DNA from: a virus
Reading direction: 5' to 3' (one strand)
Virus record (IMG/VR): IMGVR_UViG_3300045790_002585
Span: 1 to 44,968 of that record
DNA: 44,968 bases
Positions 15,650 through 24,686 of this stretch are shown piece after piece. Under the pieces are notes generated by a model, which saw nothing but the letters and a program-made list of their open reading frames with translations, did no database searches and was not told the DNA's origin. How positions within the stretch are numbered: the stretch's first letter is position 1; every line of letters begins with the position of its first letter. A program made the translations under genes and the position numbers.

Positions 15650-17241
15650 TGAGCAATGACATCGGCATTGGCAACGTCCTTGGTGGCGGCACCGTCAACG
15701 ACGCACACTGGTATAAGGACTTCGACCCCAACGAAGTCCTTTTGCAATACCAGCGCGACTGGGTTGCTGATGACGCCCAGCTCAAAATTGCTGAGAAGTC
15801 TCGCCGCACGGGGTTAACCTGGGCCGAGGCCGCCGATGCAACTTTGTGTGCGGGTGCATCGCGCGCGGCCGGTGGCTGTAATCATTTTTATGTTGGCTCT
15901 AATAAGGAAATGGCCCGCGAGTTTATCGACGCGGTGGCCATGTGGGCCAAGCTGTTTGACCAGGCAGCGGGGGAGATTCAAGAAGAAATTCTGCTAGACG
16001 AAGACAAAGACATACTCACCTTTGTAGTGAACTTTGCCAGTGGCTTTAAAGTGCAGGCGCTTAGCTCGCGACCCTCTAACCTGCGTGGTATGCAGGGCAA
16101 TGTCACCATAGACGAGGCGGCCTTTCACGAGCAGCTTGCCGAGGTGCTCAAGGCCGCACTGGCACTCACCATGTGGGGCAGTAAAGTGCGTTTAATCAGC
16201 ACCCATAACGGTGTTGAAAACCTGTTTAATGAAATCATTCAAGACAGCCGCGCCGGTAAAAAAGATTACAGCGTGCACCGCATAACGCTAGACGATGCCT
16301 GCCGCCAAGGCTTGTATAAACGCATATGCCAAATAACGAAAAAGGCGTGGGCTGCCGAGGCCGAGGCCAAATGGGTTGCCGGGCTGTTAAAGAACACCGC
16401 CACCAGCGAAGACGCCCAAGAAGAATATTATTGCGTACCTAAGTCTGGCGGCGGCGCGTATTTGTCGCGGGCACTGATTGAGTCGCGCATGGTGGCCGCG
16501 CCCATCTTTCGTTATGAAGGCACCGCTGCGTTTAATGCCTGGCCGGAGCCGCTGCGCTATGCCGAAATTGCCGATTGGTGCCGCGAGCACTTGCTGCCCA
16601 TATTAACAACCCTACACCCCAAAACCCCTCATTGCTTTGGCGAAGACTTTGCCCGCACCGGCGACTTTACCGTGTTTGCGCCAATGGCCATTACGCAGAC
16701 GATGCGCCGCGAGGTGCCGTTTTTGGTGGAGCTGCGCAATGTGCCGTTTAAGCAGCAAGAGCAAATTATGAAGTACATCATTGATCGTCTGCCTAAGTTC
16801 CAGGCGGGGGCATTTGATGCCAGAGGCAATGGTCAATATTTGGCCGAGGCAGCGGTGGACGAATACGGCGCAGGCATTATAGAAACCGTCATGCTCAGCC
16901 AGTCCTGGTACCTAGACAATATGCCCAAGTTTAAAGCCGCCTTTGAAGACGACGAAATTAGCATACCCAAAGACCGCGACGTGCTGGACGACCTGCGCGC
17001 CCTGCAAGTAATAAAGGGCATACCCAAACTGCCCGACACCAAAACCGGCGACGAGAAAAAGCGCCACGGCGATGCTGCCATTGCGCTGGCAATGGCCTAC
17101 TTCGCCAGCTTAATGGAAGTGGTGGCAATTGATTTTACATCGATACCCAAGGTCGCGAGCAACTGGCACGGCGCAGCCAAGCAAGACGATGACGACGACA
17201 CCAGCGCTGATCTTGGTTTGAATTTTAGCGGCGGCTGGTAA
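15649..17241 (+). CDS. Terminase large subunit (Mu gp28-like)
   Basis: 530 residues. The ATPase has a deviant Walker A, EKSRRTGLT (49-57), and Walker B VTIDEAAFH (152-160). The RNase H-like nuclease has acidic residues in FGEDFARTGD (Asp333), FDARGNG (Asp390) and HGDAAIAL (Asp475). It powers headful packaging and cuts the concatemer or flanking host DNA. Length and motifs are normal for the gp28 family, so it is probably active. Confidence 0.93.
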   Translation: MSNDIGIGNVLGGGTVNDAHWYKDFDPNEVLLQYQRDWVADDAQLKIAEKSRRTGLTWAEAADATLCAGASRAAGGCNHFYVGSNKEMAREFIDAVAMWAKLFDQAAGEIQEEILLDEDKDILTFVVNFASGFKVQALSSRPSNLRGMQGNVTIDEAAFHEQLAEVLKAALALTMWGSKVRLISTHNGVENLFNEIIQDSRAGKKDYSVHRITLDDACRQGLYKRICQITKKAWAAEAEAKWVAGLLKNTATSEDAQEEYYCVPKSGGGAYLSRALIESRMVAAPIFRYEGTAAFNAWPEPLRYAEIADWCREHLLPILTTLHPKTPHCFGEDFARTGDFTVFAPMAITQTMRREVPFLVELRNVPFKQQEQIMKYIIDRLPKFQAGAFDARGNGQYLAEAAVDEYGAGIIETVMLSQSWYLDNMPKFKAAFEDDEISIPKDRDVLDDLRALQVIKGIPKLPDTKTGDEKKRHGDAAIALAMAYFASLMEVVAIDFTSIPKVASNWHGAAKQDDDDDTSADLGLNFSGGW

Positions 17242-17254
17242 TAAGGAACCCGAC

Positions 17255-18829
17255 ATGGCCAAAAAAAAGAAACAAAAAATTGATGCAAAATCGCCTGCGC
17301 TTACCGAAGAACAAACTGCCGGAACCGCGCAAAGCGCACAGCTACACCGCGAGTTTGCCGAGCACCCCACCAAGGGGCTGACCCCCGCGCGCTTGTACCA
17401 AATTTTGGAAGGGGCAGAGCAGGGGGACCTCAAGGCGCAGTCTGAACTCTTTGAAGACATGGAAGAAAAAGACCCGCAAATTGGCAGCGACCTTGCCAAA
17501 CGTCGGCAGTTGGCAGCGGAATTAGAATGGCAGATCGTGTCCCCAGACAATGCGAGCCGAGCTGAAAAAATGGCCGCAGAACATGCCGCCGAGGTGTTTG
17601 ACGGGCTAGAGGTCGAAGACTTAATCATAGAAATGGGCGCGGCCCTTGGCCACGGCTGGGCAAACCTTGAACTGTGCTGGGATCGCGACGGCGCTATGCG
17701 TTACATCGAACAGCCAGTCTTTCGGCCCCACGGCTGGTTTAGGTTGCACCCAGAGAACCAAAATAGCATTACTTTGCGGGACAATAGCCAAAACGGCGCC
17801 GAGCTGTGGCCATTGGGTTGGGTGCAACACCGGCACAAAGCCAAGCCCGGATACATTGCCCGATCTGGCCTGTGCCGTATGTTGGCGTGGCCTTACTTGT
17901 TTCAGAACTACGCGCTGGGCGATTTGGCCCAGTTGCTAGAGATTTACGGCATACCCGCCCGTGTAGGCCAATACCCCCGCAATGCCTCAGACAAAGAAAA
18001 GCTCACCCTGCTGAGGGCAGTAACCAGCCTTGGCAGCAATGCTGCTGGCATCATTCCAGAGGGCATGAAAATAGAATTTATGGAGGCTGCCGACGGCAAG
18101 GCCGATATGTTCACAACCATGATGACTTGGTGCGAGCGCTCCAAGGCCAAGGTGGTGCTGGGCGGTACACTCACCTCCGGCACCGGCGAAGGCACCAACA
18201 CCAACGCCCTAGGTAATGTGCATGAACGCGCTTTAGACAGTTTAATTCGCTCGGATATTCGCCAATACGGCGGCACCATAAACCGCGACATTCTGTGGCC
18301 AATGGCCTCGCTTAACTTTGGCATTGACGATCGGCGCCGCGCACCCCAGTTCAAACTGGACATGGGCGAGACCGAAGATTTTGCCGTGCTGTCGGAATCC
18401 TTGCCCAAGTTTGTGGAGATGGGTGCGCGAATTCCTATGTGGTGGTTTCATGAAAAAAGCGGAATACCCGAGGCCGGTGATAAAGACGAAGTCTTGGTAT
18501 TGGCTAAGCCGACACCAACAACACCGCCGGAATTGCCGCCACAAGACGCCGCCCTGCGTATTGCCCTTGCTGCGCTTAAAGGCGCTTCAAACAGTCCTCA
18601 ATCGGCCTTAGATGATGTGTTAAGCGCGATTAATCCGGCGACTCAACAAAGCCAAGCAGAAGCCCTGCTCAAGCCGATAATGGATCGCATACAGGCGGGG
18701 GATAACTACGAGGGCATTCAAGACGACCTTAGCGAACTTTACCCCGATCTGGATGTGAGTGGGGTAGAGAACATGCTGACGAGGTTGTTTTTTGTGGCGG
18801 AGACGTGGGGGCGGTTGAATAGCTTGTAA
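17255..18829 (+). CDS. Portal protein (DUF935, Mu gp29-like)
   Basis: 524 residues, ATG with AAGGAA upstream. After a lysine-rich start the conserved DUF935 blocks follow: LTPARLYQILEGAEQGDL, DLAKRRQLAAELEWQIV, and the helical KAKVVLGGTLTSGTGEGTN. The portal is the dodecameric ring at the head vertex through which DNA passes. The normal gene order would go straight to gpF; here a foreign gene lies between. Confidence 0.92.
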   Translation: MAKKKKQKIDAKSPALTEEQTAGTAQSAQLHREFAEHPTKGLTPARLYQILEGAEQGDLKAQSELFEDMEEKDPQIGSDLAKRRQLAAELEWQIVSPDNASRAEKMAAEHAAEVFDGLEVEDLIIEMGAALGHGWANLELCWDRDGAMRYIEQPVFRPHGWFRLHPENQNSITLRDNSQNGAELWPLGWVQHRHKAKPGYIARSGLCRMLAWPYLFQNYALGDLAQLLEIYGIPARVGQYPRNASDKEKLTLLRAVTSLGSNAAGIIPEGMKIEFMEAADGKADMFTTMMTWCERSKAKVVLGGTLTSGTGEGTNTNALGNVHERALDSLIRSDIRQYGGTINRDILWPMASLNFGIDDRRRAPQFKLDMGETEDFAVLSESLPKFVEMGARIPMWWFHEKSGIPEAGDKDEVLVLAKPTPTTPPELPPQDAALRIALAALKGASNSPQSALDDVLSAINPATQQSQAEALLKPIMDRIQAGDNYEGIQDDLSELYPDLDVSGVENMLTRLFFVAETWGRLNSL

Positions 18830-18908
18830 GCTGGTGAAGTTCGATGTTGACGATAGTGAACGGAGGTGATTAGCTTCAGGCATTAAGGACAAAACGCAAG
18901 GAATTTAA

Positions 18909-19832
18909 ATGGAAGTTAAAGCGGCACATAGTATTTGCTATGAAACGAGCTCCGACATGACGGTTTCAACCGTTGCAAAGAGCTTGCTTGCAAATGAGCG
19001 AATGATTATCGAGGCTTGCGGCCTGTTATCTGAGATATTTCCCGATCTTCTAATTGAAAAAAAGACAGTAAAAGTAGGGCGTATACAACATCAAAGTCCA
19101 CTTCGAGAAGTGCTTTTAGTAAGTATTTTTGTCAGTTTTCAGGAGGAGTTGACTAAGGAGGTACCGGTAATGATAGAGCGTATTTTCGGTAAAGAAATAC
19201 CTGCTGACATGGATACCATTGTTACTGTCTTAGTTTTTATTGTTGCGACACAGATTATTACAATGGGAATTGAAAAGGCGTTTCCTGGAAAATCAATTCC
19301 GAAGTTGAAAAATGAGTTAGAGGATAAAATTGCGATAGCCTCCAAGTTTACTGGCGCTACGAAGGAAGAAATTCGGCTTGCAGTTCAAAATAATTATGCT
19401 GAAAGCAGTAAAGGTAGCGCGTTGCTGAATAAAGCCTATGACTTCTTTAGACCATCTAAATTATCTAATGATTGTGCAATTACGACGGAACACGGATTTG
19501 AAGTTAGTGAACTCGCAATTATGGAAATTCCAACTGATTTAGAGTTTATGGAACAGGATGATATTCAAACCTATGAAATAGATGGTGCCGTTTTAGAAAT
19601 TCACCGGACTGATAGGGATTACAACAAGCAGGGGTGGCGAGCTGTATTAAGAGATGTAACTGATAAACCTCTGAAAATGGAGCTTGCCCCAAACCTGAAA
19701 CCGTCCGATCTATATGGTTCTGTTGAAATAGTCGGGGACGTAATCGTTGTAGAAGAAAAGCAGGTCGATGGAATGTATTTACCGAAGGCACTGCATTTGT
19801 TGGCTGTCCACGAGGTAAAGGATAAAAGTTAA
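18909..19832 (+). CDS. Unknown protein inserted between portal and gpF genes
   Basis: 307 residues, ATG preceded by AAGGAA. It is A/T-rich compared with the structural genes around it. It has a hydrophobic segment at about 103-119 (TIVTVLVFIVATQIITM), a helical middle (KLKNELEDKIAIASKFTG) and a beta-rich C-terminal third (TYEIDGAVLEIHRTDRDYNK, SVEIVGDVIVVEEKQVDG). The C-terminal part could be a small barrel. No family recognised. A possible weak promoter (TTGACG 18847) lies upstream. Position and composition mark it as an acquired accessory gene; exclusion or defence is only a guess. Confidence 0.65.
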   Translation: MEVKAAHSICYETSSDMTVSTVAKSLLANERMIIEACGLLSEIFPDLLIEKKTVKVGRIQHQSPLREVLLVSIFVSFQEELTKEVPVMIERIFGKEIPADMDTIVTVLVFIVATQIITMGIEKAFPGKSIPKLKNELEDKIAIASKFTGATKEEIRLAVQNNYAESSKGSALLNKAYDFFRPSKLSNDCAITTEHGFEVSELAIMEIPTDLEFMEQDDIQTYEIDGAVLEIHRTDRDYNKQGWRAVLRDVTDKPLKMELAPNLKPSDLYGSVEIVGDVIVVEEKQVDGMYLPKALHLLAVHEVKDKS

Positions 19833-19858
19833 TGGGGAAAATTTCATGCGTAGTATAA

Positions 19859-21151
19859 ATGCCTGACCAAATTAACCTAGGCTACGCCTTCACCCTTGCC
19901 CCCGCCAAAGCCGTGGAATACTTCCGCAGCAAGGGCCATCGCATCTCATGGAACTGGTACGACACTTATCAAGAGGCCAATGCCAAAGCCTTTACCGTGG
20001 CCAAGGCGGTGCGCCTTGATGTGTTGCAAGATATTCGCGGCGCCGTCGACGGTGCTATTGCCAATGGCACCACCTTTGCGGAGTTTAAAAAAGACCTTGA
20101 ACCTACCCTGCGCAATAAGGGCTGGTGGGGTAAGCAAATAGTGGTGGATGCAAACGGCGTTGCCGAGCAGGTACAGCTTGGCAGTGTGCGCCGATTAAAG
20201 ACCATTTACGGCACTAACCTGCAGACCGCGTACATGGCCGGGCGCTGGAAGGGTATGGTAGAAAATGCCCAAGAGCGGCCCTACTGGCAGTATATTGCCA
20301 TTGACGACGGCGCTACTCGGCAAGCGCATCGCAAGCTGCACAAGCGGGTGTTCCGGTGGGACGATCCCATTTGGCAAAGCCTATATCCGCCTAATGATTG
20401 GGGCTGCCGCTGCCGCGTAAGAGCGCTTACGGCAAAGCAGGTCGAGCAAAAGGGCCTGACGCTTGAAAACTCTGACGGCAAGCTGCGTGAGTCGCTGGCG
20501 CTTGTGAGTAAGCGCAGTGGGGAGTTGCAGCCGATAACCGGTTTCGACCTTGGTGGCGGTGAGTTGTTTAAGCCCGGCGCGGGCTGGAGTTATAACCCCG
20601 GTGCCGCGCATTGGCAGCCAGACTTAGATAATTACCCTTACGCTACCGCTAAACAATACATTGAAGGCGCCGTCAGCGGCCCGCCGTTTGAGGATTTTTA
20701 TCGCCGTATTGACCGAGTGGTGAATGCGACCGTAAAAGCAAACCCAGACTTATCACCGGCCTTATTGCTGGATGCGGTTGCGCCGCGCTTGTCTAAAGAG
20801 TGGATGCCAGTGGCCTCGCTTGCACCAAACTTGCAGGCGGTGATGGCCGTGCAAACGAATCAAGTGTTGTTAAGCCAAGACACCTTGGCCAAGCAGCTTA
20901 TTAATCGCGCTGGCCAACCGGTAAGCCTGGCAAGTTATCGGCAAATTCAACACGCCATTAATACCGCGACAGACATTATTCAAACTGCCCGCAATTTGAC
21001 GTTTTATCATACCGACGGCGATCAGTTGTTTAGGTTGGTGCTAAAGCGTACACAGCCTGGCGAATTGTTTGTGGTGAGTTATCACCCGGCGCGAGCCGGT
21101 ACCCGTAAAGCAGATATTAAAAAAGGTAAGGTGTTGCGTGGGGGGAATTAG
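19859..21151 (+). CDS. F: Mu gpF-like head morphogenesis protein
   Basis: 430 residues. The SPP1 gp7/Mu F minor head domain ends in LHKRVFRWDDPIWQSLYPP and NDWGCRCRVRAL (about 160-187), the family signature. It is a minor capsid protein near the portal. Residues 300-430 form a separate domain with FYHTDGDQLFRLVLKR and GELFVVSYHPARAGT, reminiscent of the Barnase/EndoU/colicin-E5-like nuclease domains often fused to gpF; I give that identity low confidence. No clear ribosome site precedes the ATG, perhaps because the inserted gene upstream separated F from its old leader. Confidence 0.88.
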   Translation: MPDQINLGYAFTLAPAKAVEYFRSKGHRISWNWYDTYQEANAKAFTVAKAVRLDVLQDIRGAVDGAIANGTTFAEFKKDLEPTLRNKGWWGKQIVVDANGVAEQVQLGSVRRLKTIYGTNLQTAYMAGRWKGMVENAQERPYWQYIAIDDGATRQAHRKLHKRVFRWDDPIWQSLYPPNDWGCRCRVRALTAKQVEQKGLTLENSDGKLRESLALVSKRSGELQPITGFDLGGGELFKPGAGWSYNPGAAHWQPDLDNYPYATAKQYIEGAVSGPPFEDFYRRIDRVVNATVKANPDLSPALLLDAVAPRLSKEWMPVASLAPNLQAVMAVQTNQVLLSQDTLAKQLINRAGQPVSLASYRQIQHAINTATDIIQTARNLTFYHTDGDQLFRLVLKRTQPGELFVVSYHPARAGTRKADIKKGKVLRGGN

Positions 21152-21312
21152 GGGGGCTGCGCCTGATAGCCCAGTGGTTTCTGCGCGCTAGGCTCGCATC
21201 ACTAGCGTGGTTACACAGCCCTGTCAGGCACAGGGCACACCGCCCTAAGCAGGGACGGCGCGGCATTCGCAGCGAGATTCTTTGCCGCAGAAACTTAATG
21301 AGAGTATAGAGC

Positions 21313-21774
21313 ATGAGTACAGTCATATCCATTGAGGTCACTGGCGACGATGTTCAATCTGCGCTGAATGAGTTACTTAAGCAGATTGGTGACACGCGGC
21401 CAGCGATGCGCGCCATATCTGAAGTACTGTTAGATAGCATTGAAGACGCCTTCGATAAAGAAGCCGACCCAGAAACCGGCAGTGTGTGGGAGGCGCTCTC
21501 TCAGGTCACTATTGATCAGCGCAAGCGTGACGGAAAATGGCCTGGTAAAATGCTGCAGTATTCGCCCGGCGGTTTGGCGTCTAGCTTTAGCGCTAATTAT
21601 GGCGACGAGTTTGCGGCCGCATCCAGTAATAAGCCCTATGCGGCTATTCACCATTTTGGTGGTATGGCGGGTAAAAATCGCAAGGTGAAAATTCCCGCCC
21701 GACGCTACGCTATTCTGTCGCCGTCACACCGCGAGGAAGTGCTCGATATACTGCAGCGCTATTTGGGCCTCTGA
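21313..21774 (+). CDS. G: Virion morphogenesis protein (Mu gpG-like)
   Basis: 153 residues. It matches the phage virion morphogenesis family: ISIEVTGDDVQSALNELL, then WEALSQVTIDQRKRDGK, LQYSPGGLASSF, AAIHHFGG and IPARRYAILS near the end. In Mu, gpG is linked to tail completion or head-tail joining. It follows a 161-bp gap containing several G/C-rich hairpins (for example CCCTGTCAGGCACAGGG) with no gene. Confidence 0.88.
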   Translation: MSTVISIEVTGDDVQSALNELLKQIGDTRPAMRAISEVLLDSIEDAFDKEADPETGSVWEALSQVTIDQRKRDGKWPGKMLQYSPGGLASSFSANYGDEFAAASSNKPYAAIHHFGGMAGKNRKVKIPARRYAILSPSHREEVLDILQRYLGL

Positions 21775-22094
21775 GAGCGGCCTCAGTGAATAGTCACTGG
21801 CCAAAGTGGCGTTTTTGGCCTGAAATCCTTCATTGCACTCCAGCCCCGAACGCTAACCCTGTTTAAAAGGTGTTTAAATTTGCCTGTACGCGCTGTTGAG
21901 GGGTGGCTGGCGGCAACGGTAGCCATAAGCTGGCCTAAATCGCACACAAGGCGATTCTGGCCGAGAAATTGAAATTGCCTCATTGACCTGTTTCGACTAC
22001 TCTGAGCGCGCTTTTGTAAATTCCCCCGCGACACCTCTTTACTGCTGAAGCGCTTCACCTTATTCACTGCCCCTTGTCCTGAGACGATGGCGGC
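21775..22094 (+). promoter_or_regulatory. Non-coding gap with late-promoter element 2 (PI position)
   Basis: No gene is seen in these 320 bp. A hairpin GGCCAAA/TTTGGCC lies at 21799-21820, just after gpG. The element TGAAGCGCTTCACCT, then ATTCA, at 22044-22066 matches the one before the holin; its core TGAAGCGCTTCA is a perfect palindrome. Mu has its late promoter PI at this place. GCCATAAGCTGGCC (21922-21935) recurs with one change at 41147. Confidence 0.6.
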
Positions 22095-23189
22095 ATGAAA
22101 CGAATTGCTGCTCTTAAATCCAACGCTGTTTGTGTTGCCGTTTGCGCCCTGCGGGTTCAAGCCGGTATTCCAATGCAGCGTTTAATCCCAGCCGGTACAT
22201 TTGACGCACCTCGCGGCGCTATGTCTGGCAAGGGCCCCTGGCTGCTAACCGAAGACAGTGCGCGCAAAGTCATTGCCCTTGCAGCTACCCGCAGCACCGA
22301 CATTGTCATTGATTACGAACACCAAACCCTGCTTGCCGAGCAAAACGGTAAGCCAGCACCAGCGTCTGGCTGGGTAGATCCTAAGTCTTTGGAATGGCGC
22401 GACGACGGCTTATACGGCCGTGTTGATTGGAAGGCCGCCGCCGCCAAAGCGATTGGCGACGACGAGTACCGCTATTTATCACCTGTATTCCCTTACGACG
22501 CCAACACCGGCGAAGTGCTGGATCTATTACACCTTGCTTTAACTAACTCACCGGCCATTGACGATGCCATTGCTGTTTTGGCGGCTGCACGTATGTCGGC
22601 CATGCCAGAAATTAACGAAGAGGACAGCCCCGTGAAACGAGAGCAATTAATCAACACCCTAGGTTTAGCTGCCGACGCCACCGACGCCGACATTGAAGCC
22701 GCACTGGCGGCACTGAAGGCAGGCAATGCGGAGCTGGCCGCCCTGCGCGAAGGCTTAGGCGTCGCCGCCGACGGTAATGCCGTTGAAGTGGTTGCCGTTT
22801 TAAAGGGCAAAGCTGCCAAGGCCGCCCAGCCAGACATGAGCCAATTTGTGCCTAAAGCGGTTTTTGACGAAACCCAAACCCAGCTGGCCGCCTTAAAAGC
22901 CGGTGGCGATAAGGCAGAAGTGGATCGCCTTATTAAGGAGGGCTTGGATGACGGCCGCATTGCCGGTAAGGCCACCGCCGAGTGGTTACGGGAACAAGGT
23001 CTTGCGGTGTTAAAAGCGCACTTGCAAGACAGCCCCTCGATTGCCGCGCTTAAGTCTAGCCAGACCCAAGGCAAAAAACCTGACGGCGACGAGCAGCAAG
23101 GCGAGCTGAGCAAAGACGAGTTGGCCGTGTGTAAGAACATGGGGATTAACCCCGACGATTTCAAAAAATCCAAAGTCGCTAGCGCCTAA
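22095..23189 (+). CDS. I: Phage protease (Mu I-like) with scaffold region
   Basis: 364 residues. The N-terminal part matches the Mu I protease family: RLIPAGTFDAPRGAM, IVIDYEHQTLLAEQNGK, APASGWVDP and YRYLSPVFPYD, then LTNSPAID at the end of the protease. The C-terminal half (about 180-364) is Ala-rich, charged and helical, as expected of a scaffold. The protease matures the head and removes the scaffold. A second start within the gene (22632) probably makes the scaffold alone. Confidence 0.9.
   Translation: MKRIAALKSNAVCVAVCALRVQAGIPMQRLIPAGTFDAPRGAMSGKGPWLLTEDSARKVIALAATRSTDIVIDYEHQTLLAEQNGKPAPASGWVDPKSLEWRDDGLYGRVDWKAAAAKAIGDDEYRYLSPVFPYDANTGEVLDLLHLALTNSPAIDDAIAVLAAARMSAMPEINEEDSPVKREQLINTLGLAADATDADIEAALAALKAGNAELAALREGLGVAADGNAVEVVAVLKGKAAKAAQPDMSQFVPKAVFDETQTQLAALKAGGDKAEVDRLIKEGLDDGRIAGKATAEWLREQGLAVLKAHLQDSPSIAALKSSQTQGKKPDGDEQQGELSKDELAVCKNMGINPDDFKKSKVASA
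22632..23189 (+). CDS. Z: Inferred internal scaffold protein (Mu Z-like)
   Basis: In frame with the protease. GTG 22632 is preceded by AAGAGGA about eight bases upstream and would give a 185-residue scaffold beginning VKREQLINTLGLAADATDAD. In Mu, gpZ is made from an internal start in gene I in the same way. The start is inferred from this precedent and from the ribosome site. Confidence 0.5.
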   Translation: MKREQLINTLGLAADATDADIEAALAALKAGNAELAALREGLGVAADGNAVEVVAVLKGKAAKAAQPDMSQFVPKAVFDETQTQLAALKAGGDKAEVDRLIKEGLDDGRIAGKATAEWLREQGLAVLKAHLQDSPSIAALKSSQTQGKKPDGDEQQGELSKDELAVCKNMGINPDDFKKSKVASA

Positions 23190-23229
23190 GCGTTGGTAAA
23201 AAACGGCTTAACACAGGAGGCACGTCACC

Positions 23230-23661
23230 GTGACTGCAGCTACTAAAAACCGTAATACCCCGTCGCGTGCAGGTCTTGTTCGCGGCTATCTCATTGCCGC
23301 GAGTGTACATGCCTTTGCGGGTGCCATCGCGGTGCTAAATGCCACCGGCTTTGCCGAACCGGCGACCACGGCCACCGGCAAAATTGCTCTTGGTCGCTTT
23401 AGCCGAGAATTTGATAACACCGGCGGTGCGGATGGCGCAGCCACGATTGAAGTGGAGCGCGGTTGCTTTCGGTTTGAGAACAGCGCCGCCGCTGACGAAA
23501 TTACGCTGACTGACATTGGCCAGCTTTGCTACTTGGTAGACGACCAAACGGTGGCGCTCACCGACGGCACCGGCACCCGCAGCGTGGCCGGGATCATTGA
23601 CGATGTGGATGACAACGGGGTGTGGGTGACGATTGATCCGACCTCTGGCGCGGCGCTGTAA
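23230..23661 (+). CDS. Capsid decoration-like protein (DUF2190-like)
   Basis: 143 residues, GTG with AGGAGG upstream. The beta-rich sequence ends CYLVDDQTVALTDGTGTRSV then AGIIDDVDDNGVWVTI, the pattern of small DUF2190-type capsid cement proteins found between protease and major capsid genes. Its place fits. The exact family is a judgement from sequence pattern. Confidence 0.7.
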   Translation: MTAATKNRNTPSRAGLVRGYLIAASVHAFAGAIAVLNATGFAEPATTATGKIALGRFSREFDNTGGADGAATIEVERGCFRFENSAAADEITLTDIGQLCYLVDDQTVALTDGTGTRSVAGIIDDVDDNGVWVTIDPTSGAAL

Positions 23662-23699
23662 GAGCCGCTTAACTTTTACCCCGAGAGGATTTTTTAATC

Positions 23700-24602
23700 A
23701 TGGATTTAACACCGAGTAATTTACAGATTTTATTCCAAGCTTATAACACCGCGTTTCAAACCGGCATGAGCAGCTTGGGTGATGACGGTATGTTGTACAA
23801 ACAGTACTGCATGGTGGTGCCTTCCACGACAAAAGTGGAGGTGTATCCGTTCTTAAAAACCTTGCCCCGCCTGCGTGAGTGGATTGGCGACCGGGTAATT
23901 AACTCGCTGGAAGCGGGCGACTTCAGTATTAAAAATCGCAAGTTCGAACTGACCGAAGGCGTTGACCGCGACGATATTGAAGATGACACCTACGGCTTGT
24001 ATGGGCCGGTGTATCAGGAGATGGGGCGCAGCTCCAGCGAGCACCCCGTTGAACTGTCGGTAGAGGTGTTAGAGGGCAACCCAATTTGCTACGACGGCCA
24101 GCCCTTGTTTGATGCCGATCACCTGGTGCTGGATGCCAGCGGCGAAGAACAGTCCGTCTCTAATGATATGGGTGGTTCTGGCCCAGCCTGGTATGTGATG
24201 GATTTGAGCCGTGCGATTAAACCGCTGATTTTTCAAAACCGCCGTACTTACGATTTTCGCGCCATTACCAACTTGAACGACGCTCAAGTGTTTATGAACG
24301 ACAAGTTTTTATTTGGTGTCGACGCGCGGGTGAATGCTGGTCCTGGTTTGTGGCAATTGATTGTGCGCAGCAAGCAGACCTTTAACGCGGCCAATTACGA
24401 AGCGGCCCGCAAGCGCCTTGAAGAATTGAAAGGCGACTATGAGCGACCACTCGGCCTGCGCCATACCCACACCATGATTCCCAATGGCCTGGAAGGCGCC
24501 GCTCGTAAAGTCATTGTAAATAGCTTGGCGACCGGTGGTGAAACCAACGAATGGGCAGGCAGCTCAGCGTTGATTAAAAACCCCTGGTTGGCCGCTGCCT
24601 AA
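23700..24602 (+). CDS. T: Major capsid protein (Mu gpT-like)
   Basis: 300 residues. It matches the Mu-like major head subunit family: LTPSNLQILFQAYNTAFQTG at the start, YPFLKTLPRLREWIGDRV, LTEGVDRDDIEDDTYGLY, and NEWAGSSALIKNPWL at the end. It has the HK97 fold in the family. It follows protease, scaffold and decoration genes and is followed by a strong terminator. Confidence 0.95.
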   Translation: MDLTPSNLQILFQAYNTAFQTGMSSLGDDGMLYKQYCMVVPSTTKVEVYPFLKTLPRLREWIGDRVINSLEAGDFSIKNRKFELTEGVDRDDIEDDTYGLYGPVYQEMGRSSSEHPVELSVEVLEGNPICYDGQPLFDADHLVLDASGEEQSVSNDMGGSGPAWYVMDLSRAIKPLIFQNRRTYDFRAITNLNDAQVFMNDKFLFGVDARVNAGPGLWQLIVRSKQTFNAANYEAARKRLEELKGDYERPLGLRHTHTMIPNGLEGAARKVIVNSLATGGETNEWAGSSALIKNPWLAAA

Positions 24603-24636
24603 TACCAATAAGACCGCACCTACCCAGGTGATCTTG

Positions 24637-24670
24637 GCCTCCACTTGCCCACGCGGGTGGAGGCATTTTT
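24637..24670 (+). terminator. Terminator after the major capsid gene
   Basis: GCCTCCAC (24637-24644) pairs with GTGGAGGC (24657-24664), followed by ATTTTT. It probably lowers expression of the downstream connector genes relative to capsid. Confidence 0.8.
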
Positions 24671-24686
24671 AACAAAGGAGCATGAC

